A stretch of 64,000 nucleotides of DNA from Arthrobacter sp. zg-Y1110 (GTDB taxonomy: Bacteria; Actinomycetota; Actinomycetes; Actinomycetales; Micrococcaceae): assembly GCF_025244865.1 (NCBI RefSeq), contig NZ_CP104272.1:1736001-1800000 (forward strand), read 5' to 3'. Below are positions 1-9,925 of the stretch, in pieces. Under the pieces are notes generated by a model. It was given only the letters and a program-made list of their open reading frames with translations, was not told the DNA's origin and did not search any database. A program made the position numbers and the translations under genes. Positions within the stretch are counted from its first letter, which is position 1. Every line of letters starts with the position of its first letter.

Positions 1-86
1 AGAAGTGTCCTCATGGCTCCAAGGATGGAATACCGTAGTGCTGCCTCAGCGGCCTGCGGGAGCAGCGGCATAACGGTTCGGTACAG

Positions 87-353
87 GTGCGCAGGGAATC
101 CGCGCACTCCATTTGCGCGCGCCGGAAACGCCCTGTGAAGGCGTTAAGGTCGGCGGAGGTACCCGTCCTGATCCTCGTCTGGATCTTGTGCGTCGGAACC
201 GATTGGTCAACCGGCACGAAAATCGCCCTCAACGTTGCAGCAGTTGCTGCGCTTTGCCTTCGGGAAGCCATCCTGCACCGCCGCCTGGGGGCGAGGCCCG
301 CCCATGGACGGCGCAGCGCCGGTTCACGGCAGCAGCTCGCCACCGCAGCCTAG
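87..353 (+). CDS. Possible small membrane protein
   Basis: No family recognised. An 88-codon frame from a GTG at 87. A second GTG at 135 would give a tidier 72-residue product that begins with a short basic stretch. Two hydrophobic stretches follow (about residues 27-36 and 47-58 of the long form), then a basic Arg-rich tail, as in small two-helix membrane proteins. No Shine-Dalgarno is visible before either start. The stop codon sits in the left arm of a perfect hairpin at 348-367. It could be a chance open frame in GC-rich DNA, so confidence is low. Confidence 0.3.
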   Translation: MRRESAHSICARRKRPVKALRSAEVPVLILVWILCVGTDWSTGTKIALNVAAVAALCLREAILHRRLGARPAHGRRSAGSRQQLATAA

Positions 354-367
354 GCGCAAGCCTAGGC
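348..367. terminator. Hairpin at the end of the small ORF
   Basis: GCCTAGGC, loop GCAA, GCCTAGGC. Each arm is itself a palindrome, so the site is both a direct and an inverted repeat with a GNRA-type tetraloop. No T-run follows, so terminator function is uncertain. Confidence 0.35.
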
Positions 368-373
368 ACCGGC

Positions 374-447
374 CCGGATGTCGGACCCGGATGTCGGACC
401 GCGGGGGTGTTGGGACCGCGGTGTTGGGCCGGGGATGTTGGGCCGGG
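374..447. repeat. Two adjoining short tandem repeat arrays
   Basis: Two exact copies of CCGGATGTCGGAC (374-386, 387-399) are followed by three 14-bp units close to GGTGTTGGGACCGC (406-419, 420-433, 434-447). They lie in the gap before the carboxylesterase. The rest of 448-544 shows no gene and no convincing promoter. Confidence 0.6.
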
Positions 448-544
448 ACGGCCGGCAACGGGTCGTGATCTGGTGGCCCAATCGACGCACGCCTATCGTA
501 GGTAGTCGCAAGGCAGCGGTTATCCCGGGCGAAAAGAGTCGATT

Positions 545-2062
545 GTGGCTATTGACGTTGCTTCACTGGTGGTTGAAACCGGCAGCGGGCTGGTTCAGGG
601 CATAGTCGACGAAGGCGTGCGCACCTGGCGCGGCATCCCCTACGCGGCTCCGCCCGTCGGTGGCTTCCGGCTCAGGGCACCGCAGCCGCCGCAGAGCTGG
701 AGCGGTATCCGCTTCGCCGGCAGCTTTGGGCCGGTTCCTCCCCAGTCCAAAGCTCCCAGCCTCACCGGAACCCGGCGCCGGGTGGCCATGGACGAGGACT
801 GCCTCTCACTGAATGTCTCTGCACCGCTGGAACCCGCGGACGGGCTGCTGCCGGTCCTGGTCTACCTGTACGGCGGCGGCTTCAGCTCCGGCTCCTCCGC
901 GGAGCCTACGTACCGGGGAACAAAGCTGGTCCGGGACGGCGGCGTCCTCTATGTCTCGCTCAATTACCGCATCGGTGCGCTGGGATTCATGGACTTCCGT
1001 GCGTACTCGACGCCGGAACGGCCGTTCGACGCCAACATGGGCCTGCGTGACCAGCTCGCCGCCCTGAAATGGGTCCAGCAGAACATCGAAGCCTTCGGCG
1101 GCGACCCGGACAATGTCACCCTGTTCGGGGAATCGGCGGGAGGGCTCGCCGTCACCACCCTGATGTGCATTCCCGCCGCCCGGGGCCTGTTCCATCAGGC
1201 CTACGCGCAGAGCCCGGCACCGTCCGCAGCCTATTCATCGGAGCTGCATGCGGCCTGGGCGGCCGACCTGCTGGAGATTCTGGGAGTGTCACCCTCCGCA
1301 GCCGCGGAAGCCCTGACCCGCTTGCCGGCGGCGAAGCTGGTCAACGCCACCCGTAAACTGACAACGAAGATCGGTCCCGTCAAGCAGCCCGGCTCACTCA
1401 GCGTCTCTCCGGTCATTGACGGGGATTTCCTGCCCAGGCATCCCATAGACGCCTTCTTTGCGGGCGAGTCCGCTCCGGTTCCCCTGGTGCTGGGCACCAT
1501 GGCCCGGGAGGGCGCGCTGTTCGCGAAGGTTTCCAACATCCTGCCGTCAACGCCCGAACGGATCGAGAAGATGTTTGCGGGCACCGATCCACTGGCGCGG
1601 GACCGGGTGGTTGCCGCCTATCCCGGATACCCGTCCCGCCAGCGTTCAGTGGATATCAGCGGCGACCTGGTTTTCTGGTATCCCAGCCAAATGGTTGCCG
1701 AGGGCCACTCACGCGTGGCGCCCACCTGGGCATACCGCTATGACTATGCGACACCGGCAATGAACCTGCTGGGGTTCGGCGCCACCCATTCCTTCGATGT
1801 GCCGGTGATGTTCGGGGATATCGGAATCGGAACCGCCAAGGCCTTGACCCTGCTGGGCGGAGCAGAAGACCTGAAAGCCCTGTCCAAACGGTTCCAGGGT
1901 TCGTTGCTGAGCCTGGCCCGGCATTCCCACCCCGGCAGTGACTGGCCGGCCTACGACGAAGTCCACCGGCAGACCCGCGTGTTCGACAAGCTGGACCGGA
2001 TTGAATCGGATCCGTTCCCGGAACGGCGCCGGGCCTGGTCCGGCTACCGGGGCTACACCTGA
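545..2062 (+). CDS. Type-B carboxylesterase
   Basis: Alpha/beta-hydrolase of the carboxylesterase/cholinesterase family, predicted to hydrolyse carboxylic esters. The 505-residue length is usual for bacterial members. The nucleophile elbow GESAGG gives Ser197, the likely acid is Glu322 and the likely base is His415 in a GATHSFDVP stretch. The oxyanion segment reads YGGGF, a form also seen in cholinesterases. No signal peptide is visible, so the enzyme is probably cytoplasmic. The GTG start at 545 fits the family N-terminus (ETGSGLVQG), although its ribosome site is weak. lpdA follows 98 bp downstream on the same strand. Substrate cannot be told from sequence. Confidence 0.9.
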   Translation: MAIDVASLVVETGSGLVQGIVDEGVRTWRGIPYAAPPVGGFRLRAPQPPQSWSGIRFAGSFGPVPPQSKAPSLTGTRRRVAMDEDCLSLNVSAPLEPADGLLPVLVYLYGGGFSSGSSAEPTYRGTKLVRDGGVLYVSLNYRIGALGFMDFRAYSTPERPFDANMGLRDQLAALKWVQQNIEAFGGDPDNVTLFGESAGGLAVTTLMCIPAARGLFHQAYAQSPAPSAAYSSELHAAWAADLLEILGVSPSAAAEALTRLPAAKLVNATRKLTTKIGPVKQPGSLSVSPVIDGDFLPRHPIDAFFAGESAPVPLVLGTMAREGALFAKVSNILPSTPERIEKMFAGTDPLARDRVVAAYPGYPSRQRSVDISGDLVFWYPSQMVAEGHSRVAPTWAYRYDYATPAMNLLGFGATHSFDVPVMFGDIGIGTAKALTLLGGAEDLKALSKRFQGSLLSLARHSHPGSDWPAYDEVHRQTRVFDKLDRIESDPFPERRRAWSGYRGYT

Positions 2063-2160
2063 ACGTTCCCCGGCACCCGTGCCCTAGGCGGCACCTGCGT
2101 GAGAGCCTTAATCCGGCTGAGAAATTGTCCCGCACCCCCACGCAAGGAGAGTTGGTTCCC

Positions 2161-3561
2161 ATGAGCGAACATTACGACGTCGTGGTCCTCGGGGCCGGAC
2201 CGGGAGGCTATGTGGCCGCCATCCGCGCCGCGCAACTGGGCTTGAAGACGGCAATAGTGGAGGAGAAATACTGGGGCGGCGTCTGCCTCAATGTCGGGTG
2301 TATTCCGTCCAAGGCACTGCTGCGCAATGCCGAACTGGCGCAGCTTTTCACCAACCAGGCCAAGACGTTCGGCATGACCGGTGATGTCACCTTTGATTAC
2401 GGGGCGGCCTTTGACCGCAGCCGCCAGGTGGCTGACGGCCGGGTCAAGGGTGTCCACTTCCTGATGAAGAAGAACAAGATCACCGAATACGACGGGCACG
2501 GCGTCTTCACCGACGACCACACCGTCGAGGTGGACCTGTCCAAGGGCGGCAGCGAGACGATCACCTTCGATAACGCGATCATCGCCACCGGCACCTATGT
2601 GCGGCTGCTTCCCGGCGTCGAACTGAGCGAGAACGTGGTGACGTATGAGGCCCAGATCATGGACCGGGACCTGCCGAAGAAGATCGTGATTGTGGGTGCA
2701 GGTGCCATCGGAATGGAGTTCGGCTACGTACACCGCAGCTACGGCGTGGACGTGACCATCATCGAGTACCTGGACCGGGCCCTGCCCAACGAGGATGCGG
2801 ACGTTTCCAAGGAAATCACCAAGCAGTACAAGAAGCTCGGTATCCCCATCCTCACCTCCACCAAGGTGGAAACGGTGAAGGACAACGGCTCGTCCGTCAC
2901 GGTCACCTATACGGACAAGAACGGCCAGCAGGGCAGCATCGAAGCGGACCGGGTCATGATGTCCATCGGCTTTGCCCCGCGCACCGAGGGATTCGGGCTG
3001 GAGAAAACCGGGGTGGAGCTGACGGAACGCGGTGCCATCGGCATTGACGACTACATGCGCACCAACGTCCCGCACATCTACGCGATCGGTGACATCACCG
3101 CCAAGCTGCAGCTGGCCCACGTGGCGGAGGCCATGGGTGTGGTGGCAGCAGAAACCATCGGCAAGGCGGAAACCCTGCCGCTGGGCGACTACCGCATGAT
3201 GCCGCGTGCCACCTTCTGCCAGCCGCAGGTAGCCAGCTTCGGGCTCACCGAACAGCAGGCCCGCGACGAGGGTCACGACGTCATAGTCAGCACCTTCCCG
3301 TTTTCCGCCAACGGCAAGGCCCACGGGCTGGGCGAACCGGTGGGCTTCGTGAAACTGGTGGCCGACGCCAAGTACGGGGAACTGCTGGGCGGGCACCTGA
3401 TCGGCCCCGACGTCTCGGAACTGCTGCCGGAACTGACCCTGGCACAGAAGTGGGACCTGACAGCGGCTGAACTTGCCCGCAACGTGCACACCCACCCGAC
3501 CCTCAGTGAGGCGCTGCAGGAAGCCTTCCACGGACTGACCGGCCACATGATCAACTTCTAG
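2161..3561 (+). CDS. lpdA: Dihydrolipoyl dehydrogenase (E3)
   Basis: FAD-dependent enzyme that reoxidises the dihydrolipoyl groups of 2-oxoacid dehydrogenase complexes and the glycine cleavage system, using NAD. The FAD-binding GAGPGG lies at residues 11-16. The redox-active disulfide is Cys42-Cys47 in [10 protein letters not shown], the NAD-binding motif VGAGAIG is near residue 180, and the C-terminal His445-Glu450 pair (HPTLSE) completes the active site. The frame is open further upstream (GTG at 2125), but the ATG at 2161 follows AAGGAGAG and matches the family N-terminus, giving 466 residues. Neighbours do not show which complex it serves. Confidence 0.95.
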   Translation: MSEHYDVVVLGAGPGGYVAAIRAAQLGLKTAIVEEKYWGGVCLNVGCIPSKALLRNAELAQLFTNQAKTFGMTGDVTFDYGAAFDRSRQVADGRVKGVHFLMKKNKITEYDGHGVFTDDHTVEVDLSKGGSETITFDNAIIATGTYVRLLPGVELSENVVTYEAQIMDRDLPKKIVIVGAGAIGMEFGYVHRSYGVDVTIIEYLDRALPNEDADVSKEITKQYKKLGIPILTSTKVETVKDNGSSVTVTYTDKNGQQGSIEADRVMMSIGFAPRTEGFGLEKTGVELTERGAIGIDDYMRTNVPHIYAIGDITAKLQLAHVAEAMGVVAAETIGKAETLPLGDYRMMPRATFCQPQVASFGLTEQQARDEGHDVIVSTFPFSANGKAHGLGEPVGFVKLVADAKYGELLGGHLIGPDVSELLPELTLAQKWDLTAAELARNVHTHPTLSEALQEAFHGLTGHMINF

Positions 3562-3598
3562 CCGGGGTACCGCTTTCCATCGAGCGAAGGGCACCGCC

Positions 3599-5167
3599 AT
3601 GAATGCAGGCAGAATCGTTCTGATCGTTATTGGTTCCCTGCTCGTCCTTGCCGGACTGACTGCGGGGGCAGGTGCCGCCGGCTTGGGGATACTGGCCGCC
3701 GCCCAGCGCGACGACGGCTACTTATCCGTTCCCGAAGAGACCTACAGTGTCGGCTCGTACGCCCTGACCAGCGAGAATGTCGAGGTGAGTCCGGGCATCC
3801 GGGCGGAGGACAATATCGGGACAGTGCAGGTCCGGGGAACCGACCCCGACGGCGAGCTGTTCATCGGGATTGCGTCCGAGGCCGACGTCGACCGGTACCT
3901 TGCCGGCGTCGCCCATTCGGAACTCGGAGACGTAACCTTCGATCCCTTCTCCGCGGAGTACGAGGAGATCCCGGGTACCGCCGCACCGGCCCCGCCGGGG
4001 GAGCAGGACTTCTGGTCCGTCTCTTCCGCAGGAACCGGCACGCAGGAGCTTGAGTGGCCGCTGCAGGAGGGCGAGTGGACCGTCGTCGTGATGAACGCCG
4101 ACGCCGCGCCCGGGGTCACGGCGGACCTGCAGGCGGGAATCCGGTCGGATGTTCTGGGGCCGCTCGCCTGGTGGCTGCTAATCGGAGCCGTCGTCCTGGT
4201 ACTCGGCGGCGCGGCGCTGATCCTCGCTGCGATCCTGGCCGGCCGGAAGCATGGAGGCGGATACCCCGGGCCCAACGGCGGGCACGGCCCCTACGGCTAC
4301 ACAGCGGCAGGCCCACCACCGGGCACCGCGGAGGCACCGGTGTTGTCCGGCGCCCGCGCAGCGCAGCTGACCGCCGGAGGCGCCGGGGCACCGTATCCCG
4401 CCCGGCTCTACGGGGAACTGGACCCCGGGCTGTCCCGGTGGTTGTGGCTGGTGAAGTGGTTCCTGGCCATTCCGCACTACATCCTGCTGGCCTTCCTGTG
4501 GATCGCCTTCTGGGTAGCCACCGTCATTGCGGGTTTCGCTATCCTCTTCACTGCCCGTTATCCGCGGGCGCTCTTCGACTTCAATGTGGGGGTGCTCCGC
4601 TGGAGCTGGCGGGTTGCGTTCTACGCCTCCGGAGTGCTGGGCACGGACAGGTATCCGCCCTTCAGCCTGGAGCGGACCGACTATCCGGCGGACTTCGACG
4701 TCGCCTACCCGGAACGGCTTTCGCGGGGGCTGGTGCTGGTGAAGTGGTGGCTGCTGGTTATCCCGCAGGCGCTGATCGTGGGCGCCTTCACCGGGTCCGG
4801 CTATGTCATTGTGCGCCAAAACGGCCCGTTCGGCGGGTGGGACCGGAGCATGGGCGGCGGCGACGGCGGCTCAGCGGTGAACTGGGCAACGGACCCGGCC
4901 GGCGAAGGGCTGCGGTCGGCGGGTGCTTGGACAGTGGGCATATCCCTGCTGTCCCTGCTGGTCCTGGTTGCTGCAGTGGCCCTGTTGTTCACCGGACGCT
5001 ATCCGCGTCCGCTGTTCGACTTCGTTATGGGCCTGCAGCGCTGGTCCTACCGCGTCCTGGCGTACACGGCGCTGATGCGCGACGAATACCCGCCGTTCCG
5101 GCTGGACCAGGGGCCGGTTGACGCGCGGGACCTGCCGGCTGCCGGGGGTGCGGCACGTTCCGGCTAG
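3599..5167 (+). CDS. DUF4389 membrane protein
   Basis: A 522-residue membrane protein of unknown function. Residues 5-35 form a signal anchor, followed by an extracytoplasmic domain of about 150 residues and a second membrane helix near 187-215. A Gly/Pro/Tyr-rich linker leads to two DUF4389-type repeats, each with a hydrophobic helix pair and a RYPR-LFDF ... W-YR-AY--- RYPPF pattern (around residues 275-370 and 385-505). It starts 37 bp after lpdA with a GAAGGGC ribosome site, so cotranscription is possible. Family assignment rests on the repeated RYPR/YPPF signatures. No biochemical role is known to me. Confidence 0.75.
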   Translation: MNAGRIVLIVIGSLLVLAGLTAGAGAAGLGILAAAQRDDGYLSVPEETYSVGSYALTSENVEVSPGIRAEDNIGTVQVRGTDPDGELFIGIASEADVDRYLAGVAHSELGDVTFDPFSAEYEEIPGTAAPAPPGEQDFWSVSSAGTGTQELEWPLQEGEWTVVVMNADAAPGVTADLQAGIRSDVLGPLAWWLLIGAVVLVLGGAALILAAILAGRKHGGGYPGPNGGHGPYGYTAAGPPPGTAEAPVLSGARAAQLTAGGAGAPYPARLYGELDPGLSRWLWLVKWFLAIPHYILLAFLWIAFWVATVIAGFAILFTARYPRALFDFNVGVLRWSWRVAFYASGVLGTDRYPPFSLERTDYPADFDVAYPERLSRGLVLVKWWLLVIPQALIVGAFTGSGYVIVRQNGPFGGWDRSMGGGDGGSAVNWATDPAGEGLRSAGAWTVGISLLSLLVLVAAVALLFTGRYPRPLFDFVMGLQRWSYRVLAYTALMRDEYPPFRLDQGPVDARDLPAAGGAARSG

Positions 5168-5246
5168 CTGGCTGATCCGCCTACGGCCAGGCAGCCCTTG
5201 CTGCAGCGGCACCCGCTGCAGGGTCCGGTAGGGCATACTGGGCCGC

Positions 5247-6077
5247 ATGACGAGCTTGGAAGGGCCGCTTTCCGACCCGCAGTCCGGAGTTTGGATCGCG
5301 GAGCGGCTGGCTGAGCCCGGAACAGTTGCGGGCACCGTTCCCGGCGGGTTCGAGGCCTACGCGCGGGTTTTCCACCCGATCCGGGCGCAGCTGCTGGGCG
5401 GGCAGCAGGACGGGCCGGTACGTGCCGAGTCCCGCCCCATGCGCTGGGAAGAGCTGGCGGGGGTGCGCGGCACGGTGGCCCACCCGATGATGCAGTGGTC
5501 CTCCATTCTGGCCGGCTACCGCAATCCGGTATCGAATGAACCGGGGTGGCACTATGAAGACCCGTTGGTCGGCGCGCTCCCGGCGGACACCCTGGCCGAG
5601 GTCAGCCGCATTCTCGGTGCACACTCACAAACCCCCGGCCGTTGCTTCGCCGGGCTGTGGGACGGGTACGGCTGGGTGGCCGGCAGCGGGGAGACCCTTC
5701 CCCGGTCCGGCCCGGGCGCCGGGGACCCGGAGGTGCAGCCGCAGCCCTTCCGGGGCTACGACGCCCTGCAGACCGTGCGCCGCCTCGAACTGCCGCTGCG
5801 CGACTACCTGTTGTTTGCCGGCAGCCTGGCGGTCTTTGCCGAACCGGGCTGGCAGGAGCTCAACGGCTGGGATCCGATCCAGAGCCCCAATCTGCTCTGG
5901 CCGGCCGACGGCGCATGGTTCCTGGCCTCCGAGATCGACTTCGACTCCACGATCGTGGGCGGGTCGGCGGAACTGATCCGGGACCTGCAGCAGGCCGCGG
6001 CGCTCGAAGCCATGGAGGTTCCGCCGGACGGTGACCTGACCCACCTCGGCGACCAGCTGAATGAGGCCCCGGACTGA
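5247..6077 (+). CDS. Hypothetical protein, 276 residues
   Basis: No family recognised. Soluble-looking, with no membrane helix or signal, and rich in Trp, Pro and Gly. The C-terminal part (from about residue 165) has a dense aromatic block with LPLRDYLLFAG and a GAWFLASEIDFDST stretch. It reads like the cytoplasmic hypothetical proteins common in Actinobacteria. The ATG at 5247 has no Shine-Dalgarno but lies 7 nt after CATACT (5234-5239), a leaderless-type arrangement. Codon use matches the neighbours, so it is probably a real gene. Confidence 0.75.
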   Translation: MTSLEGPLSDPQSGVWIAERLAEPGTVAGTVPGGFEAYARVFHPIRAQLLGGQQDGPVRAESRPMRWEELAGVRGTVAHPMMQWSSILAGYRNPVSNEPGWHYEDPLVGALPADTLAEVSRILGAHSQTPGRCFAGLWDGYGWVAGSGETLPRSGPGAGDPEVQPQPFRGYDALQTVRRLELPLRDYLLFAGSLAVFAEPGWQELNGWDPIQSPNLLWPADGAWFLASEIDFDSTIVGGSAELIRDLQQAAALEAMEVPPDGDLTHLGDQLNEAPD

Positions 6078-6197
6078 GGCGGCAGCAGCCGGCCCGGGAG
6101 CGCCGTCACAGCAGCGTCAGACAGCTAACAGGGGTCTGTGAGCAAGGCATCCACGGATCCGGCCGATCGGCAACAGTCCTGTGGATAAGCTGAATAT

Positions 6198-6647
6198 ATG
6201 CCCCTTGAAAACATAAATTTCCACACCCGCAAGTGGGTCCGCCCCGAGGACCTGAACGCCAACGGCACCCTGTTCGGCGGCAGCCTGCTGCGCTGGATCG
6301 ACGAAGAAGCTACCGTCTATGCCATCCTGCAGATGGGCAACGGCCGGGTGGTCACCAAATTCATGTCGGAGATCAACTTCGTCAGTTCGGCGGTTCAGGG
6401 CGACTTGATTGAAATGGGGCTCACGGCAACCAAGTTCGGCCGTACGTCGCTGACCATGCAGGCTGAAGTGCGGAACATGATTACCCGTCGCAGCATCCTG
6501 ACGATCGACAAGATCGTGTTCGTCAACCTGAATGAAGAAGGCAAGCCCGTCCCGCACGGCTACACCACCATCAGTTACGACCGCGACCGCCTGCCTTCCC
6601 ACCACATCCCCCCGGTGCCGTTCGGGGCGGAACCGTTCTCCGCCTAG
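6198..6647 (+). CDS. Hotdog-fold acyl-CoA thioesterase (YciA-like)
   Basis: Hydrolyses acyl-CoA to free acid and CoA. The 149-residue protein has the acyl-CoA hydrolase pattern N-NGTLFGG-LL-WIDE (residues 20-36), with the catalytic Asp/Glu in WIDEEA, followed by the beta-strands of a single hotdog domain. The ATG at 6198 lies 6 nt after TAAGCT and lacks a Shine-Dalgarno, suggesting a leaderless message. It stands alone between an unknown gene and the glycosyltransferase cluster, so substrate and pathway are unknown. Confidence 0.88.
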   Translation: MPLENINFHTRKWVRPEDLNANGTLFGGSLLRWIDEEATVYAILQMGNGRVVTKFMSEINFVSSAVQGDLIEMGLTATKFGRTSLTMQAEVRNMITRRSILTIDKIVFVNLNEEGKPVPHGYTTISYDRDRLPSHHIPPVPFGAEPFSA

Positions 6648-6730
6648 CGGCCCCGACTGGCTGAACCCGCCTGTCAGTACCCGCCTGCTGGCTCAGGTGC
6701 GGGACGCGGATACAAGGCATACTTACTAAT

Positions 6731-7879
6731 ATGAGTCTTGACTTCCCCCTGCCGCAGGGGCGCGCGGCAGGCGGGAAACCATTGCGCATAGCCGTCCTGT
6801 CGCACCTGCACCACCCGATCTCCAGCCCGTTCCAGGGCGGACTTGAAATGCACACCTCGCTGATGGCGGAAGAACTCGTGTCCCGCGGCAACGATGTCAC
6901 GCTCTTCGCCAAGGCCGGCTCCCTGTCCAGCGGCCGGGTGGTGGAGGTCCTCCCGGAAACCTTCGAATTCCGGCGCGGGCTGGCTCCCGCACAAATGCAG
7001 CGGCAGCAGCAGTCCCTCGACGCCGCGCTGGGCTCGGCCGTCGCCGCGGTCCGGGCCGGCGGTTTCGACGTCGTCGTGAACAACTCGCTGAGCCTGCTCC
7101 CGTACCTGGAGCTGGCGGATGTGCCGATGCTGACCATCCTCCACACCCCGCCGTTGCCGTGGATTGTGGACGCCGTAGAGGATGGACGTGCCCCGCTCTC
7201 ACCGCTGCACCGCTTCGTCAGTGTTTCGGCCCGCAATGCCACCGGCTGGTCTCCGCACCTGCCGGACCTGCACATCATCCACAACGGCATCCGGCTGGCG
7301 GACTGGCCCGCGGGCACCGGACACCGTACCGGAACCGTCGTCTGGGCCGGACGGGTCACACCCGAAAAAGGCCTGCACATAGCGATTGCTGCGGCCCGGA
7401 TGGCAGGGATGGAACTGCACTTCGCCGGGCCGATCAGCGACGCGAAGTATTTCGAACGCACCGTCGCCCCGCATCTGGGCCGCGGAGTGCAGCACGTCGG
7501 CCACCTCGACCACCGGGAACTGGCCGCCTTCCTTGGGTCCGGAGAAGTCTTCATTGCCTCGCCTGTCTGGTCCGAGCCTTTCGGATTGACCGCGCTGGAG
7601 GCGATGGCCTGCGGCACGCCGGTGGCGGCCCTGCCGCTGGGAGCCATGCCGGAGATCATCGACGCCGACGGCGGCCGGCTCGCCGAAGGCCTCGGTGCCG
7701 ATGCCCTGGCCGCGGCCGTCACGGACGCCCGCGGCCTCGACCGTGAGCGGGTACGGAAATCCGCGGCCCGCTTCAGCGCCTCAGCCATGGTGGATGCCTA
7801 CGAGGACCAGCTGCACTCCCTGCCCCAACCGGACGGACAGCCCGACTCCGGCCATCCCGACGCCGTCCTCGTGCCGTAA
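6731..7879 (+). CDS. Glycosyltransferase family 4 (GT-B fold)
   Basis: Predicted to transfer a sugar from a nucleotide-sugar donor. The N-terminal Rossmann domain opens with IAVLSHLHHPI and a Gly-rich acceptor loop (FQGGLEMHTSLMAEEL). The C-terminal domain carries VVWAGRVTPEKGLHIAI and the donor-binding E-x7-E region SEPFGLTALEAMACGTPV (around residues 280-297). No Shine-Dalgarno is visible. CATACT ends 7 nt before the ATG, so translation may be leaderless. It is 12 bp upstream of the next glycosyltransferase, which points to one transcript. Donor and acceptor are unknown. Confidence 0.9.
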   Translation: MSLDFPLPQGRAAGGKPLRIAVLSHLHHPISSPFQGGLEMHTSLMAEELVSRGNDVTLFAKAGSLSSGRVVEVLPETFEFRRGLAPAQMQRQQQSLDAALGSAVAAVRAGGFDVVVNNSLSLLPYLELADVPMLTILHTPPLPWIVDAVEDGRAPLSPLHRFVSVSARNATGWSPHLPDLHIIHNGIRLADWPAGTGHRTGTVVWAGRVTPEKGLHIAIAAARMAGMELHFAGPISDAKYFERTVAPHLGRGVQHVGHLDHRELAAFLGSGEVFIASPVWSEPFGLTALEAMACGTPVAALPLGAMPEIIDADGGRLAEGLGADALAAAVTDARGLDRERVRKSAARFSASAMVDAYEDQLHSLPQPDGQPDSGHPDAVLVP

Positions 7880-7891
7880 CAGGAGCAGCAC

Positions 7892-8995
7892 TTGCCTTCT
7901 TCCCGCATGCCCCGCGTGGCCTACTACGCGCACCACCACGGCACCGGCCACCTGCGTCACGCCGCCAACATTGCCCGGCTGGCTGCCGTGGAGCTGCTTG
8001 TCACCGGAACCGCCCCGCCCGGGGGACCTCCACGCCTGCCCGGCGGAGCGCGGTTCGCGCCGCTGCCGCCCGACGTCGGACCTGACGGCCCCTTCGAGCC
8101 CGGGCCGGGGGACTTCCTGCACTATGCGCCGGCAGGTCCGGCGCTGCAGTCCCGCTTCAGCCAGCTGCACCGGCTCTGGGAAGGATTTGCCCCGGACGTG
8201 GTGGTCGTGGATGTGTCCGTGGAGGTCGCCGCCTTTGCGCGGCTCGCGGGTTATCCGGTCATCCACCGCCGGATGCACGGGGAACGGACCGACACGGCAC
8301 ACCGGCTGGCCTACGACTCCGTTCACCGGCTCATCGCCTACTTCCCGGAAGCCGTCGAAGATCCGGCGCATCTGCAGGCGTACGGCTCCAAGAGCACCTA
8401 TCTGGGCATGCTGGCTCCGGACACCGCTCCCGCCGCCGGGCTCATCCCCGTGCGGCCCCGGACCGTCGCGGTGCAGACCTCCCTGGGCGGCAGCGGCGTA
8501 GCGCTCAAGGACGTGCTTGCCGCGGCCCGGCAGACCCCGGGATGGCAGTGGGACGTTATGGGACATACCGCCGGCACCCCGGGCGAGGTTCCCGCGAATG
8601 TGTCGCTGCTGGGCGTGGTCGCGGATCCGGGACCCCGGCTGGCCGCCGCGGATGTGGTGGTCACCTCGGCCGGCCACAATGCGGTGGCCGCCGCAGCTGC
8701 CGCACGCCGTCCGGCGCTGCTGATTCCCGAACCCCGGCCGTTCCGGGAGCAGGCCGTTTTCGCCTCTTCGCTCGCGGCAGCGGGTGCAGCCGCCGCGGCA
8801 AGCTTCGCCTCAGTGGCGGACTGGCCGAGCCTGCTGGAAGAACTGCGCGGAACGGATCCGCAGCTGCTGGCCAGGACCCTCCTGGTTTCCCCCGCCCACT
8901 ACCGGGACCGGTTCCTGGCCGCCGTCGAGTCGGCCGTCTCCGGTGGCGAGGGGGATCCCGTTCCCGGCGGCCGGGACGTCAGTACGGCGCATTGA
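7892..8995 (+). CDS. Glycosyltransferase-like protein (MurG/GT28-like)
   Basis: A 367-residue GT-B-type protein. The N-terminus YYAHHHGTGHLRHA is a Gly/His loop like that of MurG and diacylglycerol glucosyltransferases. The C-terminal half holds VQTSLGGSG and VVTSAGHNAV, the nucleotide-sugar loops of GT28-like enzymes, then a PRPFREQ segment. A TTG start at 7892 is preferred over the ATG at 7907 because AGGAG (7881-7885) lies 6 nt before it. It is cotranscribed with the gene before, and its last 17 bp overlap the end of the convergent GT2 gene. Substrate is unknown. A sugar-nucleotide-binding non-enzyme cannot be ruled out. Confidence 0.78.
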   Translation: MPSSRMPRVAYYAHHHGTGHLRHAANIARLAAVELLVTGTAPPGGPPRLPGGARFAPLPPDVGPDGPFEPGPGDFLHYAPAGPALQSRFSQLHRLWEGFAPDVVVVDVSVEVAAFARLAGYPVIHRRMHGERTDTAHRLAYDSVHRLIAYFPEAVEDPAHLQAYGSKSTYLGMLAPDTAPAAGLIPVRPRTVAVQTSLGGSGVALKDVLAAARQTPGWQWDVMGHTAGTPGEVPANVSLLGVVADPGPRLAAADVVVTSAGHNAVAAAAAARRPALLIPEPRPFREQAVFASSLAAAGAAAAASFASVADWPSLLEELRGTDPQLLARTLLVSPAHYRDRFLAAVESAVSGGEGDPVPGGRDVSTAH

Positions 8996-9884
8996 CGCGG
9001 GCCGCGGCGAGCTCGTCGGGACCCGGACGGCGCAGCAGCCGCAGGTCCCCGCCGTCGCGCTCCCAGGACACGTAGCCTTCCCGGGCGAAGGCTTCGAGCC
9101 AGCCGGTCATCGGCCAGCTGCCCCATTTGGCCCGGAACGCCTTGGCGTTAATGACAATGGAGTCCAGGTGCTGCAGCGGCGGCCGGTGAACGCCGTGGTG
9201 CTGGTGGAACATGGTTGCGCCGGAGAACGCCAGCGGGACCGCCTTCCGCTGCGCTGTGAAGGCGAAGTCCGTGTCTTCGCCGCCGTACCCGGCAAAGGAC
9301 TCGTCAAAGCCGCCGATCCGTTCGAAGATCTCCCGGTGCACGGCAAACCCCAGGGACCAGAACAGGGCGTATTCCTGGGAGGCACGTGCCGGTTCTCCCG
9401 GCGCCGGTGCCAGGGCAGCACGTGCGTGGTGCGGTACGGAGTCCCGGTGCAGCACCTGATCGTCGCCGTCGGAGACCCACGCCGGCACGTCCGCGTCCGC
9501 CGTGAGGTAGCGGGGTGCGGCCATCACCAGTCCGCCGGTGCGGTCCAGATCTGCCAGCAGGTGCCCGAACATGCCAGTTGCGGGAATGCAGTCCACGTCG
9601 AGGAAGACCAGAACTGCGGACCGCGCCGCCGCAGCAGCGGCGTTCCTGCCTGCCCCCAGGGGCAGCGGTTCGCCGGGGCCCGACGCCGCGTGGACCACCC
9701 GCAGCGGTACGTCACTGGGCGGGGGAACGGCCTCGGGCTGGTTCAGGTAGCAGACCACAATCTCTGCGGGCCGGCGGGTGGAGCGGCTGATCCCTCGGAC
9801 GGCATTGGCCAGGTGGGCATCCCGTCCCGAGCTGATGATCAGCACCGAAAACGCCTGATCCGGGCCGGTCTGCTGCGGCTGCAT
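8979..9884 (-). CDS. Glycosyltransferase family 2 (GT-A fold)
   Basis: A 301-residue GT-A enzyme. SVLIISSGRDAHL opens the Rossmann core, LVFLDVDCIP is the metal-binding DxD region, and GGFDESFAGYGGEDTDFAFTA is the acceptor and catalytic-base region (ED) typical of galactosyltransferase-like GT2 members. ATG at 9884 with GGAAGG 5 nt upstream. It runs opposite to the other three glycosyltransferases and overlaps the 3' end of the neighbour by 17 bp, so antisense effects are possible. No membrane helices, hence cytoplasmic. Confidence 0.88.
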   Translation of the reverse strand: MQPQQTGPDQAFSVLIISSGRDAHLANAVRGISRSTRRPAEIVVCYLNQPEAVPPPSDVPLRVVHAASGPGEPLPLGAGRNAAAAAARSAVLVFLDVDCIPATGMFGHLLADLDRTGGLVMAAPRYLTADADVPAWVSDGDDQVLHRDSVPHHARAALAPAPGEPARASQEYALFWSLGFAVHREIFERIGGFDESFAGYGGEDTDFAFTAQRKAVPLAFSGATMFHQHHGVHRPPLQHLDSIVINAKAFRAKWGSWPMTGWLEAFAREGYVSWERDGGDLRLLRRPGPDELAAARVNAPY

Positions 9885-9925
9885 TCTTTCCTTCCGCCGG
9901 GGGCGCCCTCCGCGGATGCCGCAAA

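Noticed and set aside
865..885. YGGGF instead of HGGGF in the esterase oxyanion loop
   Set aside because: Looked odd, but the Tyr form is normal in cholinesterase-type members.
2053..3600. 515-codon open frame antisense to lpdA
   Set aside because: His/Gly/Val-rich mirror translation without family motifs.
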